Below the pieces are notes generated by a model. That model was given only the letters and a program-made list of their open reading frames with translations. It did not search any database and was not told where the DNA came from. From Eupeodes corollae (taxonomy: Eukaryota; Arthropoda; Insecta; Diptera; Syrphidae), in the NCBI RefSeq assembly GCF_945859685.1, contig NC_079147.1, forward strand, positions 308,014,485-308,078,484: a stretch of 64,000 bases of DNA, in the 5' to 3' direction. Position 1 is the first letter of the stretch. Each line of letters begins with the position of its first letter. A program made the position numbers and the translations under genes. Below, one piece after another: positions 23,785-35,350 of this stretch.

Positions 23785-24625
23785 AACCAAGTTCAGTTCA
23801 TCCATTTTTGGCAACAAAAAGTTTGTTAGCATTGAACGATAGCGATCGCCATTCACCGTAACGTTGCGTCCAACAGCATCTTTGAAAAAATTCCACCAGC
23901 GTACAAACCACACCAAACAGTGCATTTTTCGGGATGCATGGGCAGTTCTTGAACTGCTTCTGGTTGCTCTTCACTCCAAATGCGGCAATTTTGTTTATTT
24001 ACGTAGCCATTCAACCAGAAATGAGCCTCATCGCTGAACAAAATTTGTCGATAAAAAAGCGGATTTTCTGCCAACTTTTCTAGGGCCCATTCACTGAAAA
24101 TTCGACGTTGTGGCAGATCGTTCGGCTTCAGTTCTTGCACGAGCTGTATTTTATACGGTTTTACACCAAGATCTTTGCGTAAAATCTTCCATGTGGTCGA
24201 ATAACACAAACCCAATTGCTGCGAACGGCGACGAATCGACATTTCACGGTCTTCAGCAACACTCTCAGAAACAGACGCAATATTCTCTTCTGTACGCACT
24301 GTACGCATTTGTCTGGTTGGTTTAATGTCCAATAAAGTAAACTGAGTGCGAAACTTGGTCACAATCGCATTAATTATTTGCTCACTTGGTCGATTATGTA
24401 GACCATAAATCGGACGTAAAGCGCGAAACACATTTCGAACCGAACACTGATTTTGGTAATAAAATTCAATGATTTGCAAGCGTTGCTCGTTAGTAAGTCT
24501 ATTCATGATGAAATGTCAAAGCATACTGAGCATCTTTCTCTTTGACACCATGTCTGAAATCCCGCGTGATCTGTCAAATACTAATGCATGAAAATCCTAA
24601 CCTCAAACAAATCACCCTTTATAAC
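23785..24625 (-). pseudogene. Best-preserved DUF4817-type transposase (5' two thirds)
   Basis: A minus-strand reading frame of 217 codons starts at 24506 and stops at 23853. Residues 1-55 form the DUF4817 helix-turn-helix (YYQNQCSVRNVFRALRPIYG), residues about 88-115 a second HTH (RRRSQQLGL then TTWKILRKDLG), and residues 155-175 the start of the DDE catalytic domain with D159 in FSDEAHFWLNGYVN, followed by a VWCGLYAGG strand. One frame change near IFSKM leads into VGRNVTVNGDRYRSML, which reaches 23785, where the gene is cut off by a SINE before the second and third catalytic residues. Upstream, ATCACCCTTTATAA at 24611-24624 is a likely terminal inverted repeat; read inward it matches the opposite end of the copy ending at 57065. 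Recently active compared with its relatives here, but truncated and inactive. Confidence 0.88.
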
Positions 24626-26639
24626 CTTTTAGATCGTTTCCCATTTTCCTGAGGATCGCATTATATTTACAACTTAAAAATTTAAAAAACAGTCATAAAT
24701 CTATAAAAAAATATACCATGCTAAATTAGACCCTTAAAGTCGATGTACATACGCCCCTGCATTTAAAAATAATTATATTTTTGGTATAAAATTGAATTTG
24801 TTTACATCCGCCTTAACTGCAGATGATCATTTCATGGAAAATGTAAAAATACTTAATCAATAAATTAACAAACCTAAAAGCAAAAATTTAAATTAAAAAC
24901 AAAACACTTTCAAAGAAAAACAATTTTACGGAGATATATTTATGGACGTTCAATATCGTGGGCAGGGTGGGAAATATTTATGAAACCATTCTTAGCAGTT
25001 TGCCAAATGCATATATTCTATGCCTAATATTTAATATGAATTCATATCTAGCACATAAATAATTGGCTTTGTTAAACAATTTAAATCGCATGGCACTCGC
25101 ACTTGTTTGCATTATTCTTCAGCGGGATCCACTTTTAGAAACACATTCGAATTTTGTGTGATTTGTGAAGGCGTCAGTAGTCCGAACTATTTTAAGTCTA
25201 GACTAAGATGAAAAAGACGTAAATGCCTACCTGAGTGATGACTTCAGACGAAAGACTGACGATCGTGCTGGTGATGGTGATGATGATCATGCGAGGTGCC
25301 AATGGACAGTACCTTGTCAGCAATCAGGTTGGTACTTATGAGGGTACTCGTAAATTTAGGATTTTTAGGGCGTGGATCGTAAAGGTATAATCACATCAGG
25401 TACCCTTGCCAACCTTTGGTTAATTTAGTGTATGTCTGATCTCGTAACTGAGGACCTACCACAAGGTTAATGGTGTTTATATTTTTTGTTGTTGTTTGGT
25501 TGATAAATTTTAAATTATTCTGTTTATGTTTATGAGTCGTTCGTAAGTTGTTTTTTTTTCATTTTCTGCGGTGATCTGAAATGGCTGTGTTGAAACCGAG
25601 GGAAGATGTTGCATCAGTTTGTTGTTTATTTTTAATTAGAGGACACATGCTATGAATATTACGTGATTATAATTTTGATAAGAAGGTTCAAAAACAAACC
25701 AGTTTTGTAATTGAGCAAAAACACACATAGGTCTACCTAATTAAAAAGCAAACGATAAAAGGTGTGGAATATTAAATTTTCAAATGTGTTTATATTTGTA
25801 TACTATTATCTAAATAGGTACCTATCGATTCACTTTGACATTATTTAACATTGTAATCGATAAAACTGTGTCTACAAAATTGAAAAAAAATAATAACGTG
25901 AAGTTAAAATTATTTTATTTTTAAGTTTTGCGTGGGATATGAATGAAGTGGGCTCTGCTGTTCTAATAAAAGATTTTGAAATTTATCGACGTTTCGAAGA
26001 ATCTCAAATCATCTTTTTAAAGATGTCTATACTATATCTCAGCAATCTTGAGAAATCTAGACATTAATTTAGTTTTCTCATACACTTCATAAAGTCAAGA
26101 TATTCAGGAAGCTTTTTCAAGGTAACATAGTGTGTGTTTTTCTCAAATTGGTCAAATTGGGAATTTAAAATAAAAATTGAAAAACTTGGTTGACGCTAAA
26201 TATTTCGACTATGGACTTTATTTAATACACTGTGACGTCATACCGAATTTGTATAAGAACTGTCAATCAAATCGACTTGACTAAAGGTTTGGTTAGGTTA
26301 TGATGGCCATTGATGGAAAAGCCAACACATGAATCTTAAGAATTGCTCTAAGAACTATAAACCGTTTGAAACAATAGATGTCAGAATTTGTGACATCACT
26401 AGGATCATTGTAGTAAAATTATCCAAGGTGGAGTCTTCGTCTTCGTGACAGAGCAAGGCATGAACACAGAAGTTTTGCTTTCTTCTTCATCCATGAATCT
26501 TTTTAAAATCGTTTGCAGGAGATCCAAGTCAAAAAGCTAATGTACAATCTACCAAAAAAACGGGTTGCTAAGAAGGTTAATGCTTAAGCAAGTTGCTATA
26601 GTGGTATACCGATGTTAGATTTTTTGACAGCAAAATTTA
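24626..26639. other. No gene recognised; possible host regulatory sequence
   Basis: About 2 kb with no coding motif. From 24,950 to 25,600 composition is less AT-biased than in the neighbouring transposons, and a GATGGTGAT-type run lies at 25271-25290. A weak resemblance to the outer block of family A (ATTTATCGACGTTTCGAAG) occurs at 25981-25999 and may be an old fragment. Confidence 0.4.
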
Positions 26640-28010
26640 GGTTGTTTCAAGTTCGGCAGCTTTGCAGTTTTTTTGAATGTCTCTTTAAACACACTCGATC
26701 CCGAACAAACAGGATTCCGCACTGGATCCTGGTTTAATCATATCAACACACTGTGGATCATTATTGAACAGTGCGTTGAATATCGATCATTACTACATTA
26801 TGCTGTTTATCGACTTCGAGAAGGCCTTTGATAGCGTTCAATAAATAAATAAATTAGGTAGCGCAACAGTCCGTAGAGAACCAGGGCCTAGTGACTTATA
26901 ACTTTCAACCATTCCTGTGTGCAAGTAACTTCAGGGATAATTTGAGAAAGCACTTTTTCATGACAAGAATTACTCTTGGAAAATTTGTCAATTCCTAGCA
27001 AGAGGCAGTACTCGTGAATAATAGTTGGCACAGCCAGGGATTAAACCCAAGACCTCTCGCATGACAGTCCAACGTACTAACCATCATGAAGCGGGTAGTT
27101 TCATAGCGTTAACAGGAAGTATATCAGGTTAGCTTTACGGAGTAGAGGCATCCCAGAAAAACTAATTGCTATTATTAAAGCAACATATGATGGATCAAAG
27201 TGTCACGTTCTGCACGATGATGGTAGGTTGTTAGATGATTTTGAAATCCATAGTGGAGTCAGACAGGGCTGTATTCTGTAGCCAATATTGTTTTTGTTGG
27301 TGATAAGCGATGTACTGCGCGCAGCTTTGTCAGGTAGCGGAGGGATCCAATGGACTTTGACATTCTATTTAAAGCAATTTGATTACGCGGACGATGTGTG
27401 CTTACTCTCTCATTGGATCATGGATCTCCATCAAATGACAACAAATGTGGAGAGAGAAGCAGAAGTTGTGGGGCTGACAATTAACTCCAGCAAATCAAAA
27501 ATGATCAGCCTCGGAACCCGACCATTTTCTCAAATAAATATTTCCTCGCAACCGGTGGAAAAAGTAGAGAGCTTTCCTTGGAAGTATCATCTCCATCGAA
27601 GGCGGAACTGAACAAGACGTCATCTTCTACATGGGAAAAGCAATTGCCGAGTTCGGTATGCTGTCGAAAATTTGGAGTAGTAACTCTATCAGCTTGAGAA
27701 CAAAGCTTCGACCATTTCGCAGAAATGTTGAATTTGTGCTTCTTTATGTATGAAGCACCTGGAAGGTTACTTTAGCCTTAAATCAAGAAAGCAACAAACG
27801 TTCGAACATAGATGTCTTCGTAACATCCTAAGGATTTTCTGGCCAAACCATATTTCAAATGAGGTCCTTTATAGAAGGACAGGCCACGAACCTATAGAAT
27901 CTATAATACGAATGCGTAAATGGCCAGGACATACGCTTCGAGAAGGTAACGACTAAATTGCAGGAAAATCAATGGCATGGAAACCGACCACAGAAACCGT
28001 TAAAGTAACG
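26640..28010 (+). pseudogene. Non-LTR retrotransposon RT, split by a SINE
   Basis: From N to C: a block reading LDPEQTGFRTG then INTLWIIIEQC (about 26690-26780); FIDFEKAFDSV (26806-26838), the RT catalytic motif; then the SINE. After the SINE come NRKYIRLALRSRGIPEKLIA, HSGVRQGCIL (27250-27279) followed by a stop, a 107-codon open stretch with FDYADDVCLLSH (the catalytic YADD box, 27378-27413), and KIWSSNSISLRTKL. The C-terminal part resembles the CLRNILRIFWPNHISNE and WPGHTLREGND blocks found at the end of this LINE type. Removing the SINE and one target copy rejoins the frame exactly. One other frame change lies before FIDFEK. The protein type is the one often annotated in animal genomes as endonuclease-reverse transcriptase; I cannot fix the clade. 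Confidence 0.88.
26839..27102 (-). mobile_element. SINE, copy 4, inserted in a LINE with target-site duplication
   Basis: Complete minus-orientation copy. The tRNA-like head is at the right end (complement of 27030-27098, with B box GGGTTTAATCCC), and the tail at the left end is the complement of GGACTGTTGCGCTACC followed by an AAT-repeat tail. ATAGCGTT at 26831-26838 is repeated at 27103-27110; extended to 12 bp the pair differs at one base. The surrounding LINE frame is restored by removing it. Confidence 0.92.
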
Positions 28011-28274
28011 ATAAAAAAGGGTGAGACTAGATACCTTATGATTATGTTCAAGCGATCCTATCCTAAATGATCCTATGACCTAAGACCAGTCAATCTAAAT
28101 GAGATGGGAGCTATACTCAAGCTTTGGACGAGTATTAACACTTCGTCATATTTCTAAAAATATTTGGTGGATTTTCGGAAGAAGGTCACATGAATATTGA
28201 TCTAAATTAACTTGTTAGAATGATTTACTGAATGGATTACAATATTTTTTAATAATGTGTTCTGAATCCTGATT

Positions 28275-29390
28275 ACTGAATTACTTCAAGTCACCTGTGC
28301 TATCAAATAATTGAGTCAAAATTTTGGCCAAGGACCGTTTTATATCTTCAATAATCTCTTCGATTTTTTGGTATTGTTTTGTAAACTTGTATTGTAAACT
28401 TTTCTTGAAAGTTATCCCCACACGTTTTCCATGATGTGATGATGACCAAAGGGGGAGAAAAACTCCTTGCCTTAGAAAACCCAAACAGCTTGCGGGATTT
28501 TTGGCGACATCACGTTTATGATCGTTCCACAAGAGGTTGTTGGTGATATACATGCCGAGAATATTGAGATGTTCAGTCTTCTCGATGCAAGTGCCATCCG
28601 TGGTTAATGGCAAGGAGGGTATTTCTCGCTTAACGATATAAGACAAAATTGGTTTTTACGAGCATTATATTCTACGCGGTTTTTTATTACTTATTGTACA
28701 ATGCTGTTTAAATTGGAATTAATTGAGCTCATCATATTTTTTCTTTGCAGTTATAAAGCTGAAGAAGAGTCATACGATAAGAAAATCAAGAGTACTATCG
28801 TCATCGAAGGAATGTATTAGATTACAATTTGCAGACAGGATATCATTGATACAAATTAGGAAGAATATTGGAGATAGAACAGAGTCCTGGGGTACACCAG
28901 CAATCAGCATTTATTTTGTGGTTTGCAGATTTAAGCCCATCCAAAACTTATTTTATTGGACGATCCGAAAACAAATTACTAATCCAATGAGGAGGCATTC
29001 ATGAAAACGGAAAGCAGACAATTTCGATGGGAGAGCCTGATGCCAAACCCTATCAAACATTTTTAAAATATCAAGTGCAATAATCTTACTTTATCCAAAA
29101 CTATGTAGATATAAACCATGAGATCAACAGTGGACCTATTGCTACAAAAGCCGTACTGTCGGTCATTAAGAAGCTTTTGATCTTAGCTGATAAATAATCA
29201 GCGTTTCCATGACCTTGGATAGAAGAACGTAAGTGCAATGGGTCGGTAATTGGTAATTAAAGGGTGAGGAAGATTGGCCTTTTTTGGAGATGGGCTGGAC
29301 AAATGCTGTTTTCCATCCGCTGGGAACGAGGCCTAAGAAGTACGACAAATGAAAAAGTTAGCAGAATAATTCTCATATTCGTTGCTTGTC
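28275..29390 (-). pseudogene. Jockey-like non-LTR retrotransposon RT, copy 1 of a two-copy family
   Basis: From N to C on the minus strand: VPSGWKTAFVQPISKKGQSS then a worn NYRPI block and LLSKVMETLI (29166-29348), the RT N-terminal conserved region; a worn catalytic block near 29050 with FDRVWH-like residues; AGVPQDSVLSPIFFLICI (28852-28905), with Asp in place of the usual Gly after Gln; and, at 28281-28646, LPLTTDGTCIEKTEHLNILG followed by MYITNNLLWNDHKRDVAKN, the conserved segment after the RT palm. The catalytic ADD box is not intact. The copy at 55090-55960 is the same family. It lies tail to tail with the LINE at 26640-28010. Confidence 0.85.
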
Positions 29391-29860
29391 AAAAAGCTGA
29401 AAATAACCAACTTACTACACCTGAAATTTATTTATTTTGTTGTACCCTATGGCGTATACGTACTTTTTTAAAAACAAAATTTTTGTATTTAAAAAAATGC
29501 TGAAAAGTATCTGTTCGATTAAAATTTGTTTGTCTAAGATAAAACATTGACAAATTGTATTCATCCACAACATTAATAAATTAGTATGTTAGATGATAAG
29601 AATTTTATTTTGAAATAATTCTGATACGAAATACAGACTGATGTTTATATATTTTTAATTATTCTTTTTAATTTTATTGCCACCACTAAAAGCTTTAGAA
29701 TTTAAATAAATGCATCATCTCTCGAATGCAATTGCAATTCTTATCAATTTAACTTCATTTTCTTTTTAGCTTTATCTTTTTATATTACAAACATTTTTAT
29801 TTAACAAAAAAATTAAATCAAAAATGTTATATACTTCATGTTCACATCATCTGTTAGTCG
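29391..29860. other. No feature recognised
   Basis: Very AT-rich non-coding sequence, with no motif found. Confidence 0.4.
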
Positions 29861-30320
29861 ATGGCATTAAATTTAACAAAAAAAATTGTATTTTCATTAA
29901 GTAGAGCCCATAATGTAGACTATACAAAAATTCTATCTCAGTTCAGTGTAGAGGATAAATATGAAGCCACGTTGCATTCTTTATACATCGTTGATATTAT
30001 ACAAAAACATCTATTTGCAGCGCACAGGGATGGATTTATTCGGGAATGTGGAGCGAAGGCTCTCAAGGAAAATATTTAGTAACATTTTATAAAATTGACT
30101 AACTTTCCTTTTTTATAAAGGCTCAATTGTTGTAGAAAGTTTTGAAGTCCAGGCAAATAAGTTATTCATTATCCATACATTGCGTTCCATTGTTTTGAAA
30201 AAGTTTAAAATTCCAGAAAAATGAGACATTCATATCGAAAAAAATGCTGAAGTTCTTAAAAAATATCCCAAATTTGTAGTGAAACAAATTTTTCAGAAGT
30301 GTGTAGAGGGGATACATTAA
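29861..30320 (+). pseudogene. Unrecognised coding-like stretch
   Basis: I do not recognise this. A 72-codon frame (29861-30079) has balanced amino-acid use and no low complexity: it contains SRAHNVDYTKILSQFSVEDK, YEATLHSLYIVDIIQKH and FIRECGAKALKEN. Further downstream (about 30132-30318) another coding-like frame contains FEVQANKLFIIHTLRSIVLK and LKKYPKFVVKQIFQKCVEG, with one in-frame stop between. The two could be exons or parts of one decayed gene or transposon ORF. No catalytic or binding motif stands out. Confidence 0.3.
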
Positions 30321-31744
30321 ATTGTATTCTTATAAAGTTATTACTAAATATGTAAACCCTTATTTCAAGAGTTCTTTTTAAGAAGTTAAAAGGACGTCGT
30401 ATTGAAACTGGTCACCAAAATTCAGCTTTTTCAGAATTTTCTGAATTTTGTATCTGATATTTCTTGCATAAAACTAATAATTTTTCTGCTCAAAAAGGGC
30501 CCAAGTCACCCTAGACTGCCCCATGGTTATTCATATTCTGCACACATAATAATCAAAATAAAAAGAATAACAAAAACATACTCGTACTCGAGTATTTGCA
30601 AAATTTAATCCAAAAACGTTTTAGTATTTCCTCATTTGATAACACAGCAAAACAGAGCATAATAAATAAAACTGATAAAACCAAATCGAATAAGAATAAA
30701 TATGGATAACTCGTTGGTACATTACATAGACCACACTCGTATAGTAGATACTCCCTTATTTTCCAGCTCTGTAACTCCCCTGGGATATGGGGTAGTATGG
30801 GATGAGTTTCTTTTTTTTTTTGTGATGGTTATGCATTTCAAATTTGTAGATAGTCAAAAAACTATTTTTAATTCCATTTTAGTCTGAAAGTTGTATGAAT
30901 AAATTGGATTTAAAGTTTCGCTGAGTTGAACGAAAATTGATGTGCAAATAATTAAAATGAAACCATCATGTTTTTGGCTTAAAAGGATTACTTGTTGTAA
31001 TTTTATTTTAGCCATAGATACATAAATCATAATATAGATACACGTTCCCTACACAAATAACAGATGCAAGCCCAAGGTATTCCCTCCTCCTGATGTATTC
31101 GCTTCCCCCTCACCAAGTACCTACTTGGTATTTAATTTATTATTTTATTTATTTTTGTATGTGATATGATATTTGAGTTGAATATTTATAATGAGCTCGC
31201 GTTAATCAACTGTTGGATTAAATTCCTATTGTGGTTGTCATATTATCTTTGCTTAATAGTTTATTTTTGTATTTTTGTTTTTACCTTGTTGATGTTTATT
31301 TATTTTAGCTACCATATTTCATGTCATATGAAGTGTTGTTTTTCTCTGTGGTTTTTTGGAGAAGTAATATTAAACTAATATAAGATTAGGGATGATAATA
31401 ATAATAATTACGGAGTGGCAAAAAAATACAAGTTTACATATGTAGATATGTTATGAGATGAAATAGAATCGTATTGAATATCACCCAGTATCAGTGCAGA
31501 GTTGTTTTTTTGACAGCTTATTATTTTTTTGGGATGAAATGAGAGGAAGATTCTGTGGAATTCCAGGAATGACCCATCTCGTCAGAATAGGCATCATGTA
31601 CCTAGAGGCACCAGCTTCCGAGAAATGTATGTGACAAAATAAAAACATATATGATATGTAACGGTTGCAAACAGTGGATTATTTATTTTATGATAATGAT
31701 TTAAGTATTTTTGTTTAGTAGAGTCAGGTCCTGTATTTTTTAAA
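30321..31744. other. No gene recognised
   Basis: AT-rich sequence. The open frame at 31166-31378 encodes a hydrophobic peptide, as expected from T-rich DNA, and is not supported as a gene. Confidence 0.45.
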
Positions 31745-32490
31745 TTTCATAATTTTTTCAACTTCTTATTGGAAGTTATTGTGAAAAGTTCTATTTTTTA
31801 AATAGAAAAGAGGATGGGATGCTACCCACATTAATAACTTCCCATTGGAAAATTTTTAATTCAAAGAAATTTGAAACCAAAATTGAGTTTAAATTCGAGA
31901 AGTTAAAGTATTTTTGATAGAAATTCGATTATTCAAAGAAAAACTCAGATAGTTTCTAGAAAGTAATTGAAATACAATAGAATTTGAGAAACTACTAAAT
32001 TCTTTTTTCAATGTTCCGCATTAGGTACGATTGATTTTCTATACTTCTCTTAATTATTAAATTTAAACGAATAAAAGTTTACACCGCAGTCTTTAAAGAA
32101 ACTTATGTCATTGAACTCTTTGCTTCAATTTTAGTTTGAATGAAAATCTGTCGGCTGAAATTTTTACAAAAAGTTATCAACAACTTTTTGTCAAAAACAT
32201 TATTATTCCACCCATAACACTATAATGGAGGTAATATCATTTTTTGGCCTTAAAAATGTAACTGAACAAATACTATTTCTACTTTTTGAAGTCGTTAGTT
32301 GTAGTCGATGTCTCTGCTGATTCTTCAGATACGATCAAAGAGAAAAGGAATTCCAAATGTTAGGACGACCATACACAAAAACTTTCTTAAAATGATTGAT
32401 TTAGATTCTAAGAACCTTGAAAAATTGAGAACTGTAAAAATATTCAATTCGAAAAATTGGATTACCGTTATCAGTTACTTTCCATATATA
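31745..32490 (-). repeat. Family A repeat, copy A3 (strongly diverged)
   Basis: An isolated ACTTCTTATTGGAAGTTAT terminus lies at 31751-31769, followed at about 31812-31853 by GGATGGGATGCTACCCACA and AATAACTTCCCATTGG, the other terminus in minus orientation. The far end is recognisable at 32395-32490 as a worn version of the CTTGAAACGTCGAGAAATGT, AAAATTTTCAA and AATTGGAC blocks. The satellite part between is nearly unrecognisable. It is much older than copies A4-A6. Confidence 0.6.
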
Positions 32491-32676
32491 GTTAATAAAT
32501 TTGTGTAACAAAGAAAAATGATTTAGACATCTGGTTTAATTTTAAGAAAAAATACTGCTATAAATTCTTCAAAGTAGATTTTGGACTAGAATATCTTCAA
32601 ACTTAATTCATCTTGTTCCATACTTTGTAGATACATTTCAGTGAAATTAAAAGAAAACCCAACCGTGAGTTTTTTA

Positions 32677-32900
32677 AAAGGGTGTTTTTTAGCGTTAAAG
32701 AACTATGAAATGCAATAACGCGGCAAATGCAGTTTCGGTCTTATCGGCGTGTAATAGCGACTTTTAAAATTTCACGTATCTATAACGTGAAACTATTCGC
32801 CATTTGAAACGTTGCTTAGGTGTCAGTCGATTCATGTCGAAATGACAAAATGGCCACCAGGTAAGGCAACTTAAAGTTCTATACATCTAAAAAAAACAAC
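32677..32900. mobile_element. Possible terminal fragment of a DUF4817-type transposon
   Basis: AAAGGGTGTTTTTTAGCG at 32677-32694 resembles the termini at 57065 (AAAGGGTGGTTAAA) and 61616 (AAAGGGTGTTTTTATAGAGG) of transposons of this family. The following 200 bp have no coding match that I can defend. It could be a deletion derivative. Confidence 0.35.
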
Positions 32901-32949
32901 CCGTTAGTACTTGGCATTGGTTCAAGCTTTTTTCGAACCAAATATCTTG

Positions 32950-34232
32950 AAAACAAATCAAAAGAAGAAGCTGGGATGCGACACACACTGATAACTTCCT
33001 ATCCCGTCTGTCAATTTGTCTTGCTTTAAAGTTTGTCTATTTGAGAATTTTATTTTGTATGAAAAAACGTACTGTTGGATTTTTATATACAAATTACTGA
33101 ATATCGAAACAATATTTTCTGTAAAAAAAATTAGTTTGAAGACAATATTTTTAGTTTTTGAAAAGCTATTTGAGTCGAAAGTAAATTTTTAAAAAGTTTT
33201 AGTATTGTTTTTTTTTAGACTTTTATTTTTTGTAAAAAAACTGTCAATTCGATTATTTTTAAAATTTTATCGAATGTTGAAAACAATATTTCTTATAAGA
33301 TAAAATTAGGTTGAAGCTAATATTTCAAACTTTTGAAAAGATATTTGAGTCGAAAATCAATTTTTACCAACTTTTATTAATTTTTTTTTAGGTTTTTATT
33401 TTTTGTAAAAAAAAATTTAAATTCGATTTTTCTCAAAATTTTATCAGAAGTCAAAAACATTGTTCGTCATTGCACAAAATTGTTATGGAGATAAAATGAT
33501 ATTTTAGTCGTAAAATTTTGGAGGTAACAATTTTTTTCTCAGTTATTTTGATTTGTAAAAAAACCGTTAAATCACGTTACAATATATTATATAAAATTTA
33601 ATTCAAGTCTTTGGCATTTTTGGTTCGTGAGATATTTAGGGTAAACCAAAATTTTCACCTTTTTTTCAAACTGCTATGGTAAAAAAACCTAAAACCAAAA
33701 AAAAAAACATAATTTTCGCTGGTAGGTACTGCCTCTTGTGAGGAATTGACAAATCCTTCAAGAGTAATTCTTGTCATGAAAAAGTGCTTTCTCAAATTAG
33801 CCGTTCGGATTCGGCCTAAAATTGTAGGTTCCTTCCATTCCTGACAACAGGAATGGTTGAGAGTTGTAAGTCACTAGGCCCTGGTTCACAACGGACTGTT
33901 GCGCCACCCAATTTAAAATGTATTTATTATAAAAAAAACCACCCACGCAATTTTCTTGAGAGCCCTTTCTGCATCTTTCTGCCTTATTATCTGTATAACA
34001 AAATTTATTTGAAATTGATATCTCTTCGGGTTCTTGAGCTTTGGACGACGAAAAAAACGTCGCGAACGTACGGACGTAGACGTACGAACGAACGTACATA
34101 CGCACGTACAGACATCTTTCTAAAAATCTTTTATTTCAACTCTATTGACCTTGAAACGTCGAGAAATGTCAAAATTTTCAACTTGACAAATTGGACCCAT
34201 TACAATAACTTCCTATGGGAAGTTAGTAAACC
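32950..34232 (-). repeat. Family A repeat, copy A4, interrupted by a SINE
   Basis: Full-length minus copy. It begins AGCTGGGATGCGACACACAC and AACTTCCTATCCCGTCTGTC. Three or more satellite monomers follow (33,080-33,480) with CTGTCAATTCGAT and ATATTTGAGTCGA landmarks. Then come the GGTTCGTGAGATATTTAG and AAACTGCTATGG blocks, the SINE insertion (33690-33929), GCAATTTTCTTGAGAGCC, TCTTGAGCTTTGGACGACG, a CGTACGnACGTA-rich tract (34058-34110), the GAAACGTCGAGAAATGTC block, and finally the palindromic terminus ACTTCCTATGGGAAGT at 34210-34225. Open frames through it are artefacts of the repeat. Confidence 0.85.
33690..33929 (+). mobile_element. SINE, copy 5, 5'-truncated, nested in family A
   Basis: Lacks the tRNA head. 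It starts in the A-rich segment just before ATTTTCGC and contains the body (ACTGCCTCTTGTGAGGAATT, AGAGTAATTCTTGTCATG, AGTCACTAGGCCCTGGTTC) and the terminus GGACTGTTGCGCCACC plus a TTATTAT tail. It interrupts the family A string that elsewhere reads CTATGGTAAAAAAACCACC. TAAAAAAACC at 33680-33689 reappears at 33930-33940 with one extra A, a credible target duplication. Confidence 0.88.
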
Positions 34233-34609
34233 AAATTATTAAGTTATTACTAAGAAAATTTAATAAGTTGTTGAAAGTTGGAAAATCTGTGGTAGGATTT
34301 TACACGAATAACAAAAACAATATCCGTAGTATGAATACTAACCATAAAAGTAAAAGTAGAATCTTACTACGGATTAGTTTTCGACATTTATACGAGTCTC
34401 GAATGGATCTTTGTGATTTCCTTCTCAAATGTTGGTACGTTTGATACTGCATTTGTTTTCCGATAGCTGTGTTCGTTGAGTAGTTTTTTTCTTGAAGTTT
34501 ATTGCATAAAGTGCAGACTCATAGAAGATCAAAACATTGAGGTATCAAATTAAGTTTCAAGACTTTAACTCGTGCTCTAAAGATAAGGCTAATAGCTTTG
34601 GTATCGAAA
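34233..34609. other. Non-coding, with a dispersed repeat block
   Basis: No gene. The segment 34275-34345 (including GGATTTTACACGAATAAC and AACAATATCCGTAGTATGAA) has an inverted counterpart at about 59590-59665. This indicates a dispersed repeat of unknown type. Confidence 0.5.
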
Positions 34610-35350
34610 ATTCATTACTATTTCTGATGAAAATATCTGCTGATTGAGGTACCTATAGCTATTCCTATAGTTTTTTGGTGTTGTTCTGGAAAGATGCTCA
34701 TTGAAACTTCTTTCGTCAATGTTAGCAGTAAAACTTTGGAAAACATAAGATTCCAATTATCCGCATTAGATTTCATTAAATTTAAGTTAGTATCATGGGA
34801 CATGACTATAGCTCATTACATTCCTTATAGGGAGAGGCATTAGATTGAATTAGCTTTACCATAAACGATTTGTGAAGACTTCTTTCATTTCTTTTCAACA
34901 CTCTAATTATGTAGTCGTAGTTTAATTTGAGGTTTTAAGTATATGTAGGCGTTATGCAAGACTTCACTTAGGTAGCATAATTCGGTGTTGAGCTTGGTAA
35001 TTTTAATAAGCGTTTGAAGAAATGTTTTTAAAGTGCTTCAAACTCTTCGAGAGTCAAGTAATCAAAAATCAAGCATGTGTTGATAGTCGCTTGAAAGACA
35101 CTAGATTAATTTTTGGATTTCCAAAACAATTTTTGGCCGCATCAAGTTTAATACTATCTTAGTTGCATTGCTTTTTTGTTTGGCATGCTTCGAAAACTTT
35201 AAGTTATGCGATAGCAAGACTCCAAGATATTTAAACACTTGCATACTTCAATACAGACAATGTTGAGTAACCAATTCTGTTCAGGAAGTCTTCTTCTTCG
35301 TGCCTCAAAAATGATTATTTTTGTTTTGTTTGTTTTTAAAAGGTAACGAA
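34610..35350 (-). pseudogene. Non-LTR retrotransposon RT, C-terminal (post-palm) remnant
   Basis: On the minus strand, near 35340-35150, the order is KTKIIIFEARRR, a short gap, then C-FKYLGVLLSHNLKFSKHAK and a KSNATKIVLNL stretch. This matches the conserved N-x-x-K-T-K-x-x-x-F..., F-KYLGV-x-L and H-x-x-x-A-x-x-A segment following the YADD box in many LINE reverse transcriptases. The downstream part to about 34610 continues as alternating open and closed frames, including a 61-codon one without motifs. The RT catalytic core is not visible in the preceding sequence, so the element is 5'-truncated. Confidence 0.55.

Noticed and set aside
31166..31378. 70-codon hydrophobic frame as a membrane peptide
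   Set aside because: T-rich DNA gives Phe/Leu/Tyr-rich frames by chance; no supporting context.
33797..34105. 102-codon minus-strand open frame and the overlapping 129-codon plus-strand frame
   Set aside because: They run through the nested SINE, family A blocks and the CGTAC tract; both strands are open only because of repeat composition.
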